Below are positions 43,424-55,159 of a stretch of DNA of 64,000 nucleotides, piece after piece (within the stretch, counting starts at the first letter, position 1; each line of letters starts with the position of its first letter). The stretch is taken from the NCBI GenBank assembly GCA_029706075.1, contig JAINUG010000168.1, positions 1,736,001-1,800,000 of the forward strand, read 5' to 3'. The stretch comes from Aldrovandia affinis (Eukaryota; Chordata; Actinopteri; Notacanthiformes; Halosauridae). The translations under genes and the position numbers were made by a program. Below the pieces are notes generated by a model. The model was not told where the DNA came from and ran no database searches. It saw only the letters and a program-made list of their open reading frames with translations.

Positions 43424-43768
43424 AGGCCTCCCACGTGGCCCAGTGGTTACAACGTCCGACGCTGGCCACGGAGACCGGGGTTCAGTTCCCCGTCTCGCCA
43501 GAGTCGGCTCTGGCTGCGAGCGCCACCGGGGGCGGCGATTGGCTGTCCGCCCCAGGGAGGGGGGAGGGAAGCCAACATGAGATTTGCTGCGCATAAGAGT
43601 GGTCCTGCAGTATACCGGGTTACGGTTGATACTTGGGCGAGTGCTGTCTCGGAAGAGGCGTCAGGTCGCGTGTCGCTACCGGTTGCAGGACTACGGCAGC
43701 GAACTCACATTACTAGGGGGGGGATTGACTTAAATAGCAGGTCTAATTGGCTACCAAATTGGGAGAAA
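43424..43768 (+). mobile_element. tRNA-derived SINE, full length
   Basis: Head with A-box-like GTGGCCCAGTGG and B-box-like GGGGTTCAGTTCCCC. Tail GGCTACCAAATTGGGAGAAAAAA. Flanked by CTAACCGATTCA at 43412-43423 and 43774-43785. Confidence 0.88.
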
Positions 43769-44148
43769 AAAAACTAACCGATTCACAAATTTGGCATTGC
43801 ACCCAGCTGACGTGAGGTTTTTTGTGTTTTTTTGCCCTCTCAGGAGCAAATCCAAGAGCAGGGGAATATCCAATAGCTAACTAGCTTTTGTTTGTTTAAT
43901 TTGTTTAATTTTAAGCATTTAACTTTAAGCGTTGAGATATAGCCGTTTCGGTTGGCTGCTCCTAGCTCGCTCGCTACAGGCAACCGGACTGAAGGTTTGT
44001 TAGTTAGCTAAGAGGGGTGTTGCCATTTATTAATTTCTGCACCTGACTGTTTGGAACCATGTTTGTATTTTTATCGACTTGGTGTCTTTGTTTTGGCAGT
44101 AATTCATTCAGTGCAGGGAGAGCAATAGACTAATACTTAGGGGTTAAA

Positions 44149-44770
44149 ATGTGGCCATTGGCAGTGCAGTGCGAGTGTTGCAGAATGATTACGTTTCTGG
44201 AACGAGACTTCCAGGAAGGTTTAGTCTCTGACCGTTGGCAGCTTGTGAAGCATCTCGAGAGCAAGATTCTTGATCTTGAAGCTCAACTTGCTGGTCTCGA
44301 CTGCCCTGCAGAATTTGTAGAGTTCCAGGAACTAATTAATATGCCCTTTAGAAAGATAGCGTGCATGCCGAAGCTGGGTAGGGAGAGAGAGTTGGGTGAC
44401 GGTAGGGCAAAAGTGTAGAAAAGGGTGCGCAAATGCAGGGGCGGCATCTCCACAGCTTGTGTTGTCCAACCAATTCCAGCCCTTGCAGGAAGAGGATCTG
44501 GCCCAGCCCTTTGTGAGTGGGAGGACTGATGAGCCCAAGGGCACCCTGATGGCCATGCCACCCAGGAAAACGGAGTTAATAGTAGTGGGGGACTCAATCA
44601 TTAGAGGTGTAGACAGTATAGTCTGTTCGCAGGAAAATGAGTCTCAAATGGCATGCTGCCTGCCTGGTGCCCAGGTCCGAGACCTCCTGGAACACACGCA
44701 GAAGCTTCTGGCCAGAGCAGGGGTGGATCCAGTGGTCATGGTCCATTTGGAGCCAATGACATAGGTAAGG
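44149..44770 (+). pseudogene. LINE ORF1 (CR1/L2-like) with esterase start, frameshifted
   Basis: ATG 44149 opens MWPLAVQCECCRMITFLERD: CECC zinc-like cysteines, then a coiled coil (WQLVKHLESKILDLEAQLA). After a frameshift near 44400 the second frame gives ELIVVGDSIIRGVD, the Ser block of the ORF1 esterase, and CCLPGAQVRDL. The GAND block is again out of frame at 44750. Sequence stops there, so the rest of the LINE is missing. It is a different family from the L2 copy at 35 kb. Confidence 0.7.
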
Positions 44771-44834
44771 GTAGGTTAGGGGTTTGACCTCCACGGTGAT
44801 TTTCTCTGGAATTCCATGTGCTAGTAAAGGGAAG

Positions 44835-45868
44835 CAGAATTTTCGTTTTTTTAATGAGGAGTAAGCAGGGATACATATACAGAAAGTATTGAGCAAGTAG
44901 GCAGTGGTGATGACAATTAGCTAGATGTACAGAATTCAGTGGTAGTGGAGTCTGAAAAGGTGGGTTTTGAGTCTCTTGCGGAAGATCGCAAGTGATTCCA
45001 CAGTCCTGACTGGTTGCGGAAGGTCATTCCACCACCGAGAGGTCAGGACAGAGAAGAGGCGAGACCGCGAGAGAGTGGTTCTGTGTGGCTCAGTTGGTAG
45101 AGCACATGTTGGCAACGCTTAGGTTGTGGGTTCAATTCCCACTGGGACCACATGAACTGAAAAATGTATGCATTCACTACTGTAAGTTGCTTTGGATAAA
45201 AGCGTCTGCAAAATGACACACACATATACCGCGAGGAGCAGCTGCCGGGTGCCCGGAGGAATGGGACAGTCAGTTTGCCAGAGGAGGCGGAGCGGAGGGG
45301 TCTGGCTGGGGTGTAGGGTGTGATGAGTGTCTAAAGGTAAGGGGGAGCAGTTCCTCTAGCTGCTTGAAAAGCAAGCGCCAATGATTTGAATCTGATGCGT
45401 GCTGCAATGGGGAGCCAGTGCAGAGAGGAGAGTGGAGGGGTGACATGGGTGAACTTCGGTTGATTGAACACCAGACGTGCGGCAGCATTCTGGACTAGTT
45501 GCAGTAGTCCAGAAGTGAGATCACCAGGGTCTGGAACAGGAGTTGTGTGGCCTCTTGGCTGAGGAACGGTCGGATCCTCCAGATGTTGTGAAGGGAGAAT
45601 CGGCAGGTCCGGGTGATTGCTGTGATGTGGTCTGAGAAGCACAGCTGGTTGTCCAGGGTCACTCCAAGACTCCTGGCAGACTGTGATGGAGACACTATGG
45701 AGCCTTCCACGGCCCTTCACTGGGAGGAAGAGCAGCTCAGTCTTCCCCAGGTTCAGCTTCAGGTGGTGGGTGGACATTCATGCAGAGCCAGGCATGGAGA
45801 GATCCGTGCCAGGACCTGGGTCTCAGAAGGAGAGAAGGACAGAAAGAGCCTGCCATCAGCATAACAGT
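44835..45868 (-). mobile_element. L2-clade LINE 3' fragment, second family
   Basis: Close copy of the 3' third of the LINE at 48478-51830: the minus strand has MSTHHLKLNLGKTELLFLP and LVFNQPKFTHVTPPLSSLHW. A SINE interrupts it at 45085-45225. Frameshifts are present. It is cut at its 5' end where the Tc1 element begins. Confidence 0.85.
45085..45225 (+). mobile_element. tRNA-derived SINE of salmonid-like type
   Basis: Head GTGGCTCAGTTGGTAGAGC (A box) and GGGTTCAATTCCCAC (B box); tail ACTGTAAGTTGCTTTGGATA, AAAGCGTCTGC. ACCGCGAG flanks it on both sides. The tail matches the 3' end of the LINE at 48478. Confidence 0.88.
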
Positions 45869-46602
45869 GATCAGAAAAACCAAAAACATTGCTAAAGCAT
45901 TGGAAGTCCCCAGGAGTACAGTGGGCTCCATCACTGTGAAATGGAAGAAGTTTGGAACCACCACGACTCTTCTTGGAGCTGGCCGTCCAGCCAAACTCAG
46001 TAATTAGGAAAGAAGGGCCTTAGTCAGGGAAGGGAGGTGACCAAGAACCCAATGGCCACTCTAAGAGAGCTTCAGAGTTCCTCTGCAGCGATGGGAGAAC
46101 CTGGCAGAATCTGGCAGAAGGACAACCATCTCTGCAGCACTCCATCAATCAAGCCTTTATGGTAGTGTCTCCTCCTGAGTAAAAGGAATATGACAGCCCA
46201 CCTGGAGTTTGCCAAATGGCACTTAAAGGACTCGAAGAGCATCAGGAAAATGATTCTCTGGTCTGATGACACAAATTGAGCTTTTTGGCCTGAAAGCGCT
46301 ACCATAAAGGCCTGATTGATGGAGTGTTGCAGAGATGGTTGTCCTTCTGCCAGGTTCTCCCATCGCTGCAGAGGAACTTCATAGCAAAGGGTCTGAATAC
46401 TTATGTAAATATGGCATTTCAGTTTTTTATTTTGAATAAATTTGCAAAAAGTTCTAAAAACCAGTTTTTGCCTTGTCATTATGGGGTATTTTGTGTAGAC
46501 TGATGAGGAAAAAAGTTAATTTAATCAATTTTAGAATAAGGCTGTAACAACAATATATAGAAAAAGTGAAGGGGTCTGAATATTTTCTGAATGCACTGTA
46601 TC
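45869..46602 (+). mobile_element. Tc1-like transposon, rearranged remnant
   Basis: Starts inside the transposase with a helix-turn-helix (AKALEVPRSTVGSITVKWKK then GAGRPAKLSN) and ends with AGGGGTCTGAATATTTTCTG, AATGCACTGTA, a common fish Tc1 terminus. The catalytic middle is gone and replaced by an inverted duplication (46077-46167 against 46303-46384). Confidence 0.85.
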
Positions 46603-47205
46603 CTAGGACTGCTCTTGTCCCAGACAATTAGATCCGGTTTGTCTCTGTGGCTACACCATGTGGGCTGGATTGGGTCAGGGAGTGAGGTTGTGCTATCCTT
46701 GGGCCAGGAATCCCAGTCAGTGCCCGCAAGGTATCTCGAGGAGGCATCCTTGTCTGTAAAAGAGAGAGGGAAAACAGGAAAACTTCCTCCTGATGCTGCG
46801 TTTGTCTCTCCCTTTATGCAGCGTCCTCTGATTACAAAATGGGAGACAGCTGCCTGATTGAGAGATTGGCTGCAGCGGTCTCCCTGGTCCAGCTCCGGAC
46901 AGCTGCCCTACTGTTGAATGTTGTCTCCTCTTTTGTTGCTTCTTCTGGGGAGCTGTCCTGGGTACCGGAGGCCCCCTAGGGAGCTTTACAAGGAGAATAA
47001 TACAATAATTGTTTTTTTTTAAAATAAGTCAATAAAATAAAATAAATTACATTAAATTAAATGACATTAAAATAAATAAATAAATCTGAATCGGCTAAGT
47101 CCAAACTAGGAAGAATAGACACATGAGAAGAGGTAAGTCATTCCGAGCGCTTTAAAAAATATATTTTAAAATTCAAATTCAAATCAAAATCAGCTAAAAA
47201 TCCAA
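46603..47205. other. No gene recognised
   Basis: Moderate GC to about 46980, then A/T-rich simple sequence (AATAA-type) near 47020-47090. Confidence 0.35.
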
Positions 47206-47480
47206 ACTAGGAGGAGGAGGCACACAAAAACAAATAAGTCTTAAGACCCGATTTAAAACAGCCAACTGTAGCTGCACCTCTGATATAGCTTGGAATTGAG
47301 TTCCGGAAACCCCCCCCGGTCGAGGGACGCAAGAAGAATTTTCTCCATGATTCATAATATTCAGCTCAACTGTAGATATATGCCTGGCTTCACTCACAGA
47401 GCCATAAACCCGCCAAAGATGGCCCCACTCTGTCTGCCTACACAGGATGATTAAAATGCACCTCCCCGACAATATTATAG
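47206..47480 (-). repeat. LINE ORF2 C-terminal fragment
   Basis: The minus strand reads FRNSIPSYIRGAATVGCFKS then GLKTYLF. A Trp/Phe-N-S-I/L-P block with FKxxLKTxLF ends ORF2 in many fish LINEs. No more of the element is visible. Confidence 0.5.
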
Positions 47481-47484
47481 GCCG

Positions 47485-48120
47485 CTCTTTATCACTGTGC
47501 CAAGTTTTTGGATGGTAAAGAAAGTGATTTTTTTTTTAAAGACATTGGTGCATTGGTGTCTAGTGTGGTCCTTTCTAAAGTTAGTTAGAAATCTTATAAA
47601 GTTTATATGTAAAACAATATGCCCATTACAGCCAAATTAACCTAAATAGCTAGCTGTATATTTTGTTTTACCTTTAAAGCCCAATGACGAATATTGATGA
47701 AAGCAAAGATCAATTATCAAAAATGATATTAGAAAACATCAAAAAGAAAACATAATATATAAACACACACCTATATGTGGCTAGCTTGTAGGATGCATTT
47801 ACAGACAGGTTGTAATGTTAGCCAAAAGAGCAATCCAAGTTTTTTTCCCTTGTAGCTGCCACAGCTAGAGCTAGCCTATCTATCTAACCAGCTAACCAAA
47901 ATAGCTAGCTGTTTAGTTCATTTTACCTCTGATACCCAATTACAAATATTGTTAAAAGTGCATATCAGTTATCAGATATGTGCAATGGAAAAGGGCCTTA
48001 ACTTGCAGCCTTTCTTTTTGGGTGACTAACCCAAGGTGTTGAGTGCAGTTTTATTGCAACTGTTTGCTAGCAAGCTAACGTTAGATAGTCAAATAAAGCA
48101 TGCCATTTTAACTTTGACGT
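47485..48120. other. Putative intron sequence of the host gene
   Basis: AT-rich with TAGC-rich words; no ORF or mobile element ends seen. It ends in the acceptor TTTGACGTTGCAG. Confidence 0.4.
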
Positions 48121-48125
48121 TGCAG

Positions 48126-48249
48126 TTTGAAGAAGAGGACAACTTTGCTTCAAGAGATGGAGAGTCTACATGAGCATCATAAAAATAATAAAAATCAACA
48201 AGGCACATTTTCTGAAGCTGCGATTAAAAGAAATGCTAAACTCCTTGAG
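48126..48249 (+). CDS. Internal exon of the unidentified host gene
   Basis: Acceptor GACGTTGCAG, one base completing a codon, then KKRTTLLQEMESLHEHHKN to AAIKRNAKLLE, and a GTAAAG donor in phase 0. The product is a charged helix with coiled-coil character. The next exon in phase is 52566-52634. Confidence 0.6.
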
Positions 48250-48737
48250 GTAAAGTGTTGGTTAATATCAGTTTTACTAAAATCACTTGTTCTTATTCAT
48301 TGGTTAAAGCATTGGGAAAATAATGAAGATGTTACAGAGCTAATATGTGTGGCCTCTGTGAGCTTAGTTTGCATAAGATGGTATGCATACGAAGGTTTGT
48401 TCTTTTAAGGCCATGTTAAATAAAGCAATTTGGACGCAACTTGTGCCTCTCGCAAAGCATCCTCACTATTGCATTTTACATTTACATTTTAAGCATTTAG
48501 CAGACGCTCTTATCCAGAGCGACTTACAAGATGTGCATTAATACAAGGTAAGAACAATCATAGTTGGCGCACAAGATCAGTGCAGTAAACAGCAATAGAC
48601 AGAATTGCAGGCGTCTGCATGTCATACCTGTTACACTGGGAAAGAAAAGGTTAGTGGGTTTTTTTTGTTTTGTTTTTTTAAGTACAGTGTAGAACAAGTA
48701 AACAGTGGTGACGACAGATTGACGAGATGGACAGTGT

Positions 48738-50612
48738 TCAGTGGTAGTGGAGTCTGAAGAGGTGGGTTTTGAGTCTCTTGCGGAAGATTGGAAGTGATTC
48801 CGCAGTCCTGACCGATTGCGGGAGGTCGTTCCACCAACGAGGGACCAGGACAGAGAAGAGGCGAGACCGCGAGGAGCGGCTGCCAGGCGTCCGGAGGGAT
48901 GGGGCAGTCAGTCTGCCAGCGGAGGCGGAGCGGAGGGGTCTGGGCGGGGTGTAGGGAGTGATGAGTGGCTGGAAGTACGGGGGAGCAGTACCTCTGGCCG
49001 CTTGAAAAGCAAGCACCAGTGACTTGAATCTGATGCGTGCTGCGATGGGGAGCCAGTGCAGAGAGGAGAGTAGAGGGGTGACGTGGGTGAACTTCGGCTG
49101 GTTGAACACCAGGCGAGCAGCAACGTTCTGGACTAGTTGCAGTGACTTGATGGCACAGGCCGGAAGGCCTGCCAGCAAGGAATTGCAGTAGTCCAGACGT
49201 GAGATCACCAGGGCCTGGACCAGGAGTTGAGTGGCCTCTTGGGTGAGGAACGGTCAGATCCTCCGGATGTTGTGGAGGGAGAACCGGCAGGTCTGAGTGA
49301 TCGCTGCAATATGGCTCGAGAAGCACAGCTGGCTGTCCAGGGTTACCCCAAGACTCCTGGTAGACTGAGACGGAGACACTATGGAGCCTTCCACAGTGAT
49401 TGACGCATCAATCATCGAGGAGCCCTTCGCTGGGAGGAAGAGCAGCTCTGTCTTCCCCAGGTTCAGCTTCAGGTGGTGGGTGGACATCCATGCAGAGATG
49501 TCAGCCAGGCATGCAGAGATCCGTGCCGGGACCTGGGTATCAGATGGAGGGAAGGAGAGAAAGAGTTGAGTGTCATCAGCATAGCAGTGATAGGAAAAAC
49601 CATGAGCAGAAATAACAGAGCCAAGTGACTTGGTGTACAGAGAAAATAGGACGGGGCCTAGCACCGAGCCCTGCGGGACTCCGGTAGAGAGGGTGTGGGG
49701 AGAGGAGAGGGATCCTCTCCAGGCTACCTGGTAGGACCGGTCAGCCAGGTAGGACTCAAACCATGTCAACGCAGATCCAGAGATTCCCATCTCAACGAGA
49801 GATGAGAGTAGGATCCGGTGGTCCACGGTGTCGAATGCCGCCGACAGGTCGAGGAGGAGGAGGACGGAGCTAAGGGATCGGGACTTAGCAACGTGAAGTG
49901 CCTCAGTGACCGCAAGGAGAGCAGTCTCTGTGGAGTGGCCTGCTCTGAACCCAGATTGGTTGGGATCAAGCAGGTCGTTCTGTAAGAGATGAGCAGACAG
50001 TTGATTATAGACAGCCCGCTCTAACGTTTTGGAAAGGAATGGGAGGAGAGAGACAGGTCGGTAGTTAGAGATGACAGCAGGATTCAGAGAGGGTTTTTTG
50101 AGGAGGGGGACAACCTGAGCGCATTTGAGGGAGGAGGGGACAGAGTCAGAGGAAAGAGAGGAGTTAATGACATTGGAGACAAAGGGGAGGATGTCCATAG
50201 CAATGGACTGGAAGAGGGGGGAAGGAAAGGGATCAAGAGGGTAGGTGGTGGGATGGTGGGAGAGAACAAGTTGAAGGATGTCCGAGTCAGGGAGGGGTGA
50301 GAAGGAGGACAGAGGGGTGGGAGGTAGAGGTAGCGGGATGAGAGAGGGAGAGGTTGGGGGGAAGGAGTTGCGAATGACATCAACCTTCTCGTGAAAGAAG
50401 GATGAGAAGTCATCATCGGTTAGAGAGAGGGGGGGGGGGAGGAGGAGGGGTGAGGAGAGAGGAGAACGTAACATAGAGTTTATGTGGGTTGGAAACAGAA
50501 GATTGAATCTTAGAAAGGAAAAATGCAGACTTAGCAGGGGAGACGTTAGCGGAGAAGGAAGCCAGGAGTGTGTGGAAATCAGACAGCTACAGGGGATTTG
50601 GATTTTCTCCAT
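48738..50612 (-). pseudogene. L2-clade reverse transcriptase with intact YADD, one in-frame stop
   Basis: RT blocks in order: VVPLLKKPSLNPAVISNYRP, SGFRAGHSTETALLAV, LLLLDLSAAFDTVDHRILL, GVPQGSVLGPVLFSLY and YHCYADDTQLFLSF (catalytic Asp pair). Then STHHLKLNLGKTELLFLP, and the C-terminal LVFNQPKFTHVTPLLSSLHW and WWNDLPQSVR. The only break in this frame is a TGA at 49254-49256; frame and spacing continue beyond it. Of the LINE copies in the window this is the only one with a complete RT palm. Confidence 0.9.
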
Positions 50613-51609
50613 TTCCTTTCTGCCGCACGCAGCTTCAGTCGGTTAGCCCGAATGGAATCGGTTAGCCAGGGGGCGGGGGGGCGGAGACGAGCAGGTTTAG
50701 CGGATAGAGGACAGAGTAAGTCAAAGGAGGAGGAGAGAGAGGAAAGTAGGGTGGATGATGCTACCTCAGCAGGTAGCTGAGAGAAGGCATCAGTAGGGGG
50801 AAGGGAAGATAGGACAGTAGCTGACAGGGCAGCGGGGGAGAGAGCAGAGGTTGCGACGGACAGGGACAGTAGGAACAGGTGAAGATGGTTTAGGCACAGA
50901 GGGGAGGGGGAGGGGGAGGGAGAAAGACAGAAAGCAATGGTCAGACACATGTAGAGGCGATACCGTAATGTTGGGTGAGGCGCAGTTCCTGGTGAAGACC
51001 AGGTCCAGTTGGTTACCGGCCTTGTGGGTGGATGGGGATTCAGCCATGGTGAAGTCAAAGGACTGAAGCAGGGGGAGGAATGCAGAGGCCTGAGAGGTCT
51101 CTAGCGGCAGGTTGAAGTCCCCGAGGAGTAAGACGGGAGTGCCATCCTCAGGGAAGGCACCGAGTAGGGCATCCATCTCATCTAGGAAACTCCCCAGTGG
51201 ACCTGGAGGGCGATAAAGAACAATGATGTGCAGTTTACATGGAACAGTGACAGTGACAGGAGGAGGGTGAGAAGTGAGGAAGAGGAACAATACCAAATCT
51301 CCACAGGGGGGAGATCAGTATCCCTGTCCCTCCACCTCTACCTGAGGGTCGTGGAGTGTGGGAGAAGGTGTAGGCAGCGGAGAGAGCAGCAGGGGTGGCC
51401 GTGTTCTGCGGAGTGATCCAGGTCTCCGTGAATGCCAGGAACTGCAGGGAGAGTAGTGAGGCCTGGGCTGAGATGAAATCAGCCTTCCGGACAGCGGACT
51501 GGCAGTTCCATAGTCCACCTGCTACCACTACGTCAACACCGGGAGATCTAGGAGGGTGGATGAGGTTGGACAGATTACGGGTGTGGGTAGAATCTCTCCT
51601 TCTAGGCAA
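50579..51609 (-). pseudogene. L2-clade endonuclease and linker, frameshifted
   Basis: The segment 51609-51235 has LWNCQSAVRKADFI and FLAFTETWI (catalytic Glu). The segment 51296-50790 has IIVLYRPPGPLGSF, VLLLGDFNLPLET, and THKAGNQLDLVFTR with HVSDHCFLSF. The linker APWLTDSIRANRLKLRAAER then WRKS is in a third frame (to 50579). So two frameshifts separate endonuclease from RT. Confidence 0.85.
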
Positions 51610-51831
51610 TCTAGAAGAGGAGACATGGACTGGGATAGGGAGGAAGCATGTAGTGTTAGATGCAGAGGAAGAATAGGGAGATACAAAACTATGATACTCA
51701 CCGCGCGGCGAGCACTCCCTAGCTGGCCCCCCTCGGTGGACTCCTGCAGGTAGACTCCTCCATCTTTGTCCACCGAGTCTTCGTTCAGTGAGGCTAGGAA
51801 GGAGAAGCTGCCGCTATCCACAACTATGGTT

Positions 51832-52565
51832 GCTAATATAGCCGAGTGATGCTAGGCACTAAGTGGCGAGTGCCACCTGACATCAACAGAGGCTAATTGA
51901 CAACTGTTAGCTAATACAATAGTTAAATGACAAAGTGGCATTGCCAATTCTAAAAGAGCTGAGGTAGCAATCAGACTTTGAATGCACAGAACTTACTTAA
52001 ATCCTACCTGACAACAATAGAGGCTAATTGACAACTGTTAGAATCTGAAAAACTGCTGGACATCTAACTGCTGGACATCAGCACAAAAGCGAATTATTTG
52101 ACAAAGTGGCAATGACAAAGTGGCAAAATTAATGCCGGATAATTACACTTACTGCCAATTCAAATAACCAATGAGACAGGATTGACAACTGTTAGCTAAT
52201 ACAATAAAACGATTGAAAAGAGCAGAGGCTAAACAAACAAAATCTAACGACCAAAAGGATAATTACACAATTACTGGCTAAACAAACAAAATCACGGATA
52301 ATTACACTTACGACAAGACAGTTCTATTGCTTCATGTATAACTCACTGCAGTCAGTATGCAATGTACCTTTTCAACCTGTCTAGTGGATATCCTACTCCA
52401 AGCAACTGGTTTCATGTATTAACCATAAAATTGCATGTCATCACATCATACACAATTATTGTTTTATTGCATGTAAATTGCTTTGTGTAATGTTGTTCTT
52501 AGAAACTATGTCATATGTATTGTTTTATTACTAAGTTATGGCAACACATTTCAAATGTCTTTCAG
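51832..52565. other. Intron sequence with a repeated GGCTAATTGACAACTGTTAG motif
   Basis: GACAACTGTTAG occurs three times with neighbouring GACAAAGTGGCA words (51895-51960, 52020-52110, 52170-52200), a degenerate local duplication. It could be the 5' UTR of the LINE. The end is the acceptor CTTTCAG. Confidence 0.4.
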
Positions 52566-52634
52566 GACTTGCAGGAAATAGAAAATCGCCTGAGCACAAG
52601 ATCACTCCCTCACCCTGATATTGTTAGTCTGGAG
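52566..52634 (+). CDS. Host gene exon (69 bases)
   Basis: Between TCTTTCAG and GTAAATG, exactly 23 codons: DLQEIENRLSTRSLPHP then DIVSLE. Phase 0 on both sides, continuing exon 48126-48249. Confidence 0.65.
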
Positions 52635-52713
52635 GTAAATGTTTTAATTCATTCTCTCAAATAGACATTGAAGTTATATCGATTGAGAATATTCATTTAT
52701 TGAAATTAAACAG

Positions 52714-52769
52714 CATTCACACACTGAGGGGAAAACATACAAAGAAGAGCTTAGTGAGCTTTATATACA
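52714..52769 (+). CDS. Host gene exon (56 bases)
   Basis: Acceptor AAATTAAACAG and donor GTAAAA. Reads HSHTEGKTYKEELSELYI plus two bases, which pair in phase with the next exon. Confidence 0.65.
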
Positions 52770-52896
52770 GTAAAAATCACAAGCCAACAGAGACAGGTAC
52801 TGATAAAAGTATTGTTGTTGAAAAGATGAAGTAATTATTTTTGGTTTAATTATGCTGTATAAAACCAGGAACCAGGACATTTTCCTTTTTGAGCAG

Positions 52897-53125
<229 letters not shown>

Positions 53126-53975
53126 GATCTGTCATCTGAGAGTGTATGCAGTTCCTGTACCTGTGTTATCACATTGTACTCAATTTTAAACCAGTTTTGT
53201 TTCCAATATCACACACATACTGTCAAGGTTGTGTTTTTCTGTATATGTTGCCAATCTGCTAATGTGTCAGCAGATGAATGTCAATGTTCTGGTATGTTCT
53301 GCACCTTGATCTGCAGATGGGAAGATCTGTGTCTCCACTAAGAAATGTAACCTATCAGTATATGTGCTTTAGAAGGAGCCTCACACACACAGTAATCTCC
53401 TTGGCTGCCGGCCAATGTTAATATGTCCTTGGTGTGAACACGTTTGTCTGGGTCCAGGCCCAGCTCTCATTCTCATTAAGCTGAAGGTCTGCTGCAATGT
53501 GCCACATAATCATGTATATCTAAAAATCCTCACCTGTATCTTTTTCTATATCCTGAGTTCCTCAACCACTAAGCTAGTCAACCTCAGAGGACCAATGGGA
53601 AGTACCCATTCACTTTAAAGCTACCCTTAGGTAACTCATCGCTTTACCTAATTTTCAGAAGAATCAATGCTTTCTAGACTGTACCTGGGACCTGTCCTCA
53701 GTCTGTCTGTCTGAAATCACACATTGTGACTGTATCATTGAGTTTGCACGTATCTGTGAACTGACCTGGAATAGGCTTGGATTACAGCTATTTTTTGTGT
53801 ATTGCTAATTTTAGTTGTATTGTTATGTAATTAGGAATTATAGTACTCCCTGTACTTGGTAGTTTGTATTGTTCCCACAGTTGTGGGTGTGAATGTTAAT
53901 TTTCTAAACAAAATAATGCATGTATTGTATGAATTTAGCTTTGAATTATTAGACTGTAATATTGTAATTGCATTC
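53126..53975 (+). other. 3' untranslated or flanking sequence
   Basis: No ORF or mobile element recognised. No clear AATAAA near the stop. Confidence 0.35.
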
Positions 53976-54193
53976 CAGCAGCAATACCACCCTGTACCCT
54001 TCTCATGTCAATCTGCTGAAGCTAAGCAGGCATGGACTTGGTTAGTTAGATGGGAGACCTCCTTGGGAAAAGGTGTGTTGAGGTGTTGGTGGGTCAGCAG
54101 GGGACACTTTTCCCTCTGGACCAAATAGAAATCCAATGCCCCACACAGTGATGTTGAGGATAAAACGTTAAACCAAGGTCTTTTAATCTAAAT

Positions 54194-55159
54194 CAGCGGT
54201 TCTCAAACTATGGGTCGCGACCCCACTTGGGGTCGGCAAAAAATTAAAAACTAAAATATATATATATATTTTTTTATCCATAAGCATTTCTTTACATTTT
54301 TTAAATGAAAAACAAACTGCCATTTTTTTGTAAAATCTGTATTTTCTGACCGATTATTTTTAATCTACCGACATGCATGAGTTTAATCCAACGCATGCGT
54401 TTAACGTTACTGCACTACCCCATTGCATGTGTAGCGCGCCAATACAGCAGTCACGAAAATTGACACGTTTGTTGTCAGGAGTGGCTGGAGGTGAGTCAAA
54501 TTCTAGCAAAAGACCAGCAGAAAATTACAAAAATACAAATAAAACAAAAAGGAATAAAATAAGTTATGACCCCGAAATTCCTCACCTATGGCTTTACATG
54601 TACAGGACATGAGGAGGACCCAAGACCACAATGTGTCGTGTGTGGGGAAGTTCTAGCTAACGAGAGCTTTAAGCCATGTAAAATGCAATGCCACTTGCAA
54701 ACTAAACACAGCGCATTACAAGCAAAGCCGCTAGATTACTTTCAGAGGAAACGAAACGTTTTCGGCATTGACTTTAATTAAAAATAAATATAGAGCGTCT
54801 GAGAGTTGAAGGGGATCTCCGCCTCTTTCTCAGCCCGGCGCAGCCACGCATCGATGAACTGTGTTCAACACTCCAAGCACATCCATCCCATTAAGTAGGC
54901 TAAGCAGTCTGTTTTATTTTTCATAAAGATATAGCCTGTGAATGTACTGTATTTGCTACTATTAAGTCTGTTTTATTTGTTTTTCATAAAGATATAGCCT
55001 GTGAATGCATTTGCTACTATTTTGGAAATAGACCACCAACATATTTTTATGGACTAAAGTTTTTCAGCGTTGTAATTGCACTATCATTTATGTATGGGGT
55101 CGCGATTTTTTCCCACCCATGAAATTGGGTCGTGGTGTAAAAAAGTTTGAGAAACCCTG
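54194..55159 (+). mobile_element. hAT (Charlie-type) element with BED finger remnant
   Basis: Ends CAGCGGTTCTCAAACTATGG and, reversed, CAGGGTTTCTCAAACTTTTT; 8-bp duplication ATCTAAAT at 54186-54193 and 55160-55167. Most of the transposase is deleted. Confidence 0.93.
54449..54781 (+). pseudogene. BED zinc finger remnant of hAT transposase
   Basis: The frame reads GFTCTGHEEDPRPQCVVCGE then VLANESFKPCKMQCHLQTKH and KPLDYFQRK, matching the CxxC...H...H BED finger of ZBED5/FAM200-like transposases. An indel precedes it near 54570, and the frame stops at 54779-54781, after which only non-coding sequence remains. Confidence 0.8.

Larger units (their letters stand above)
48478..51830 (-). mobile_element. 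L2-clade LINE, nearly complete, second family
   Basis: Minus-strand element inserted in the host-gene intron. The 3' end is AAGTCGCTCTGGATAAGAGC, GTCTGCTAAATG reversed at about 48480-48530; ORF2 runs from about 51609 to 48738, and the 5' part up to about 51830. No ORF1 is recognised. Confidence 0.88.

Noticed and set aside
44860..45040. Antisense open frames in the second L2 family
   Set aside because: The plus-strand ORFs are shadows of LINE ORF2 on the minus strand.
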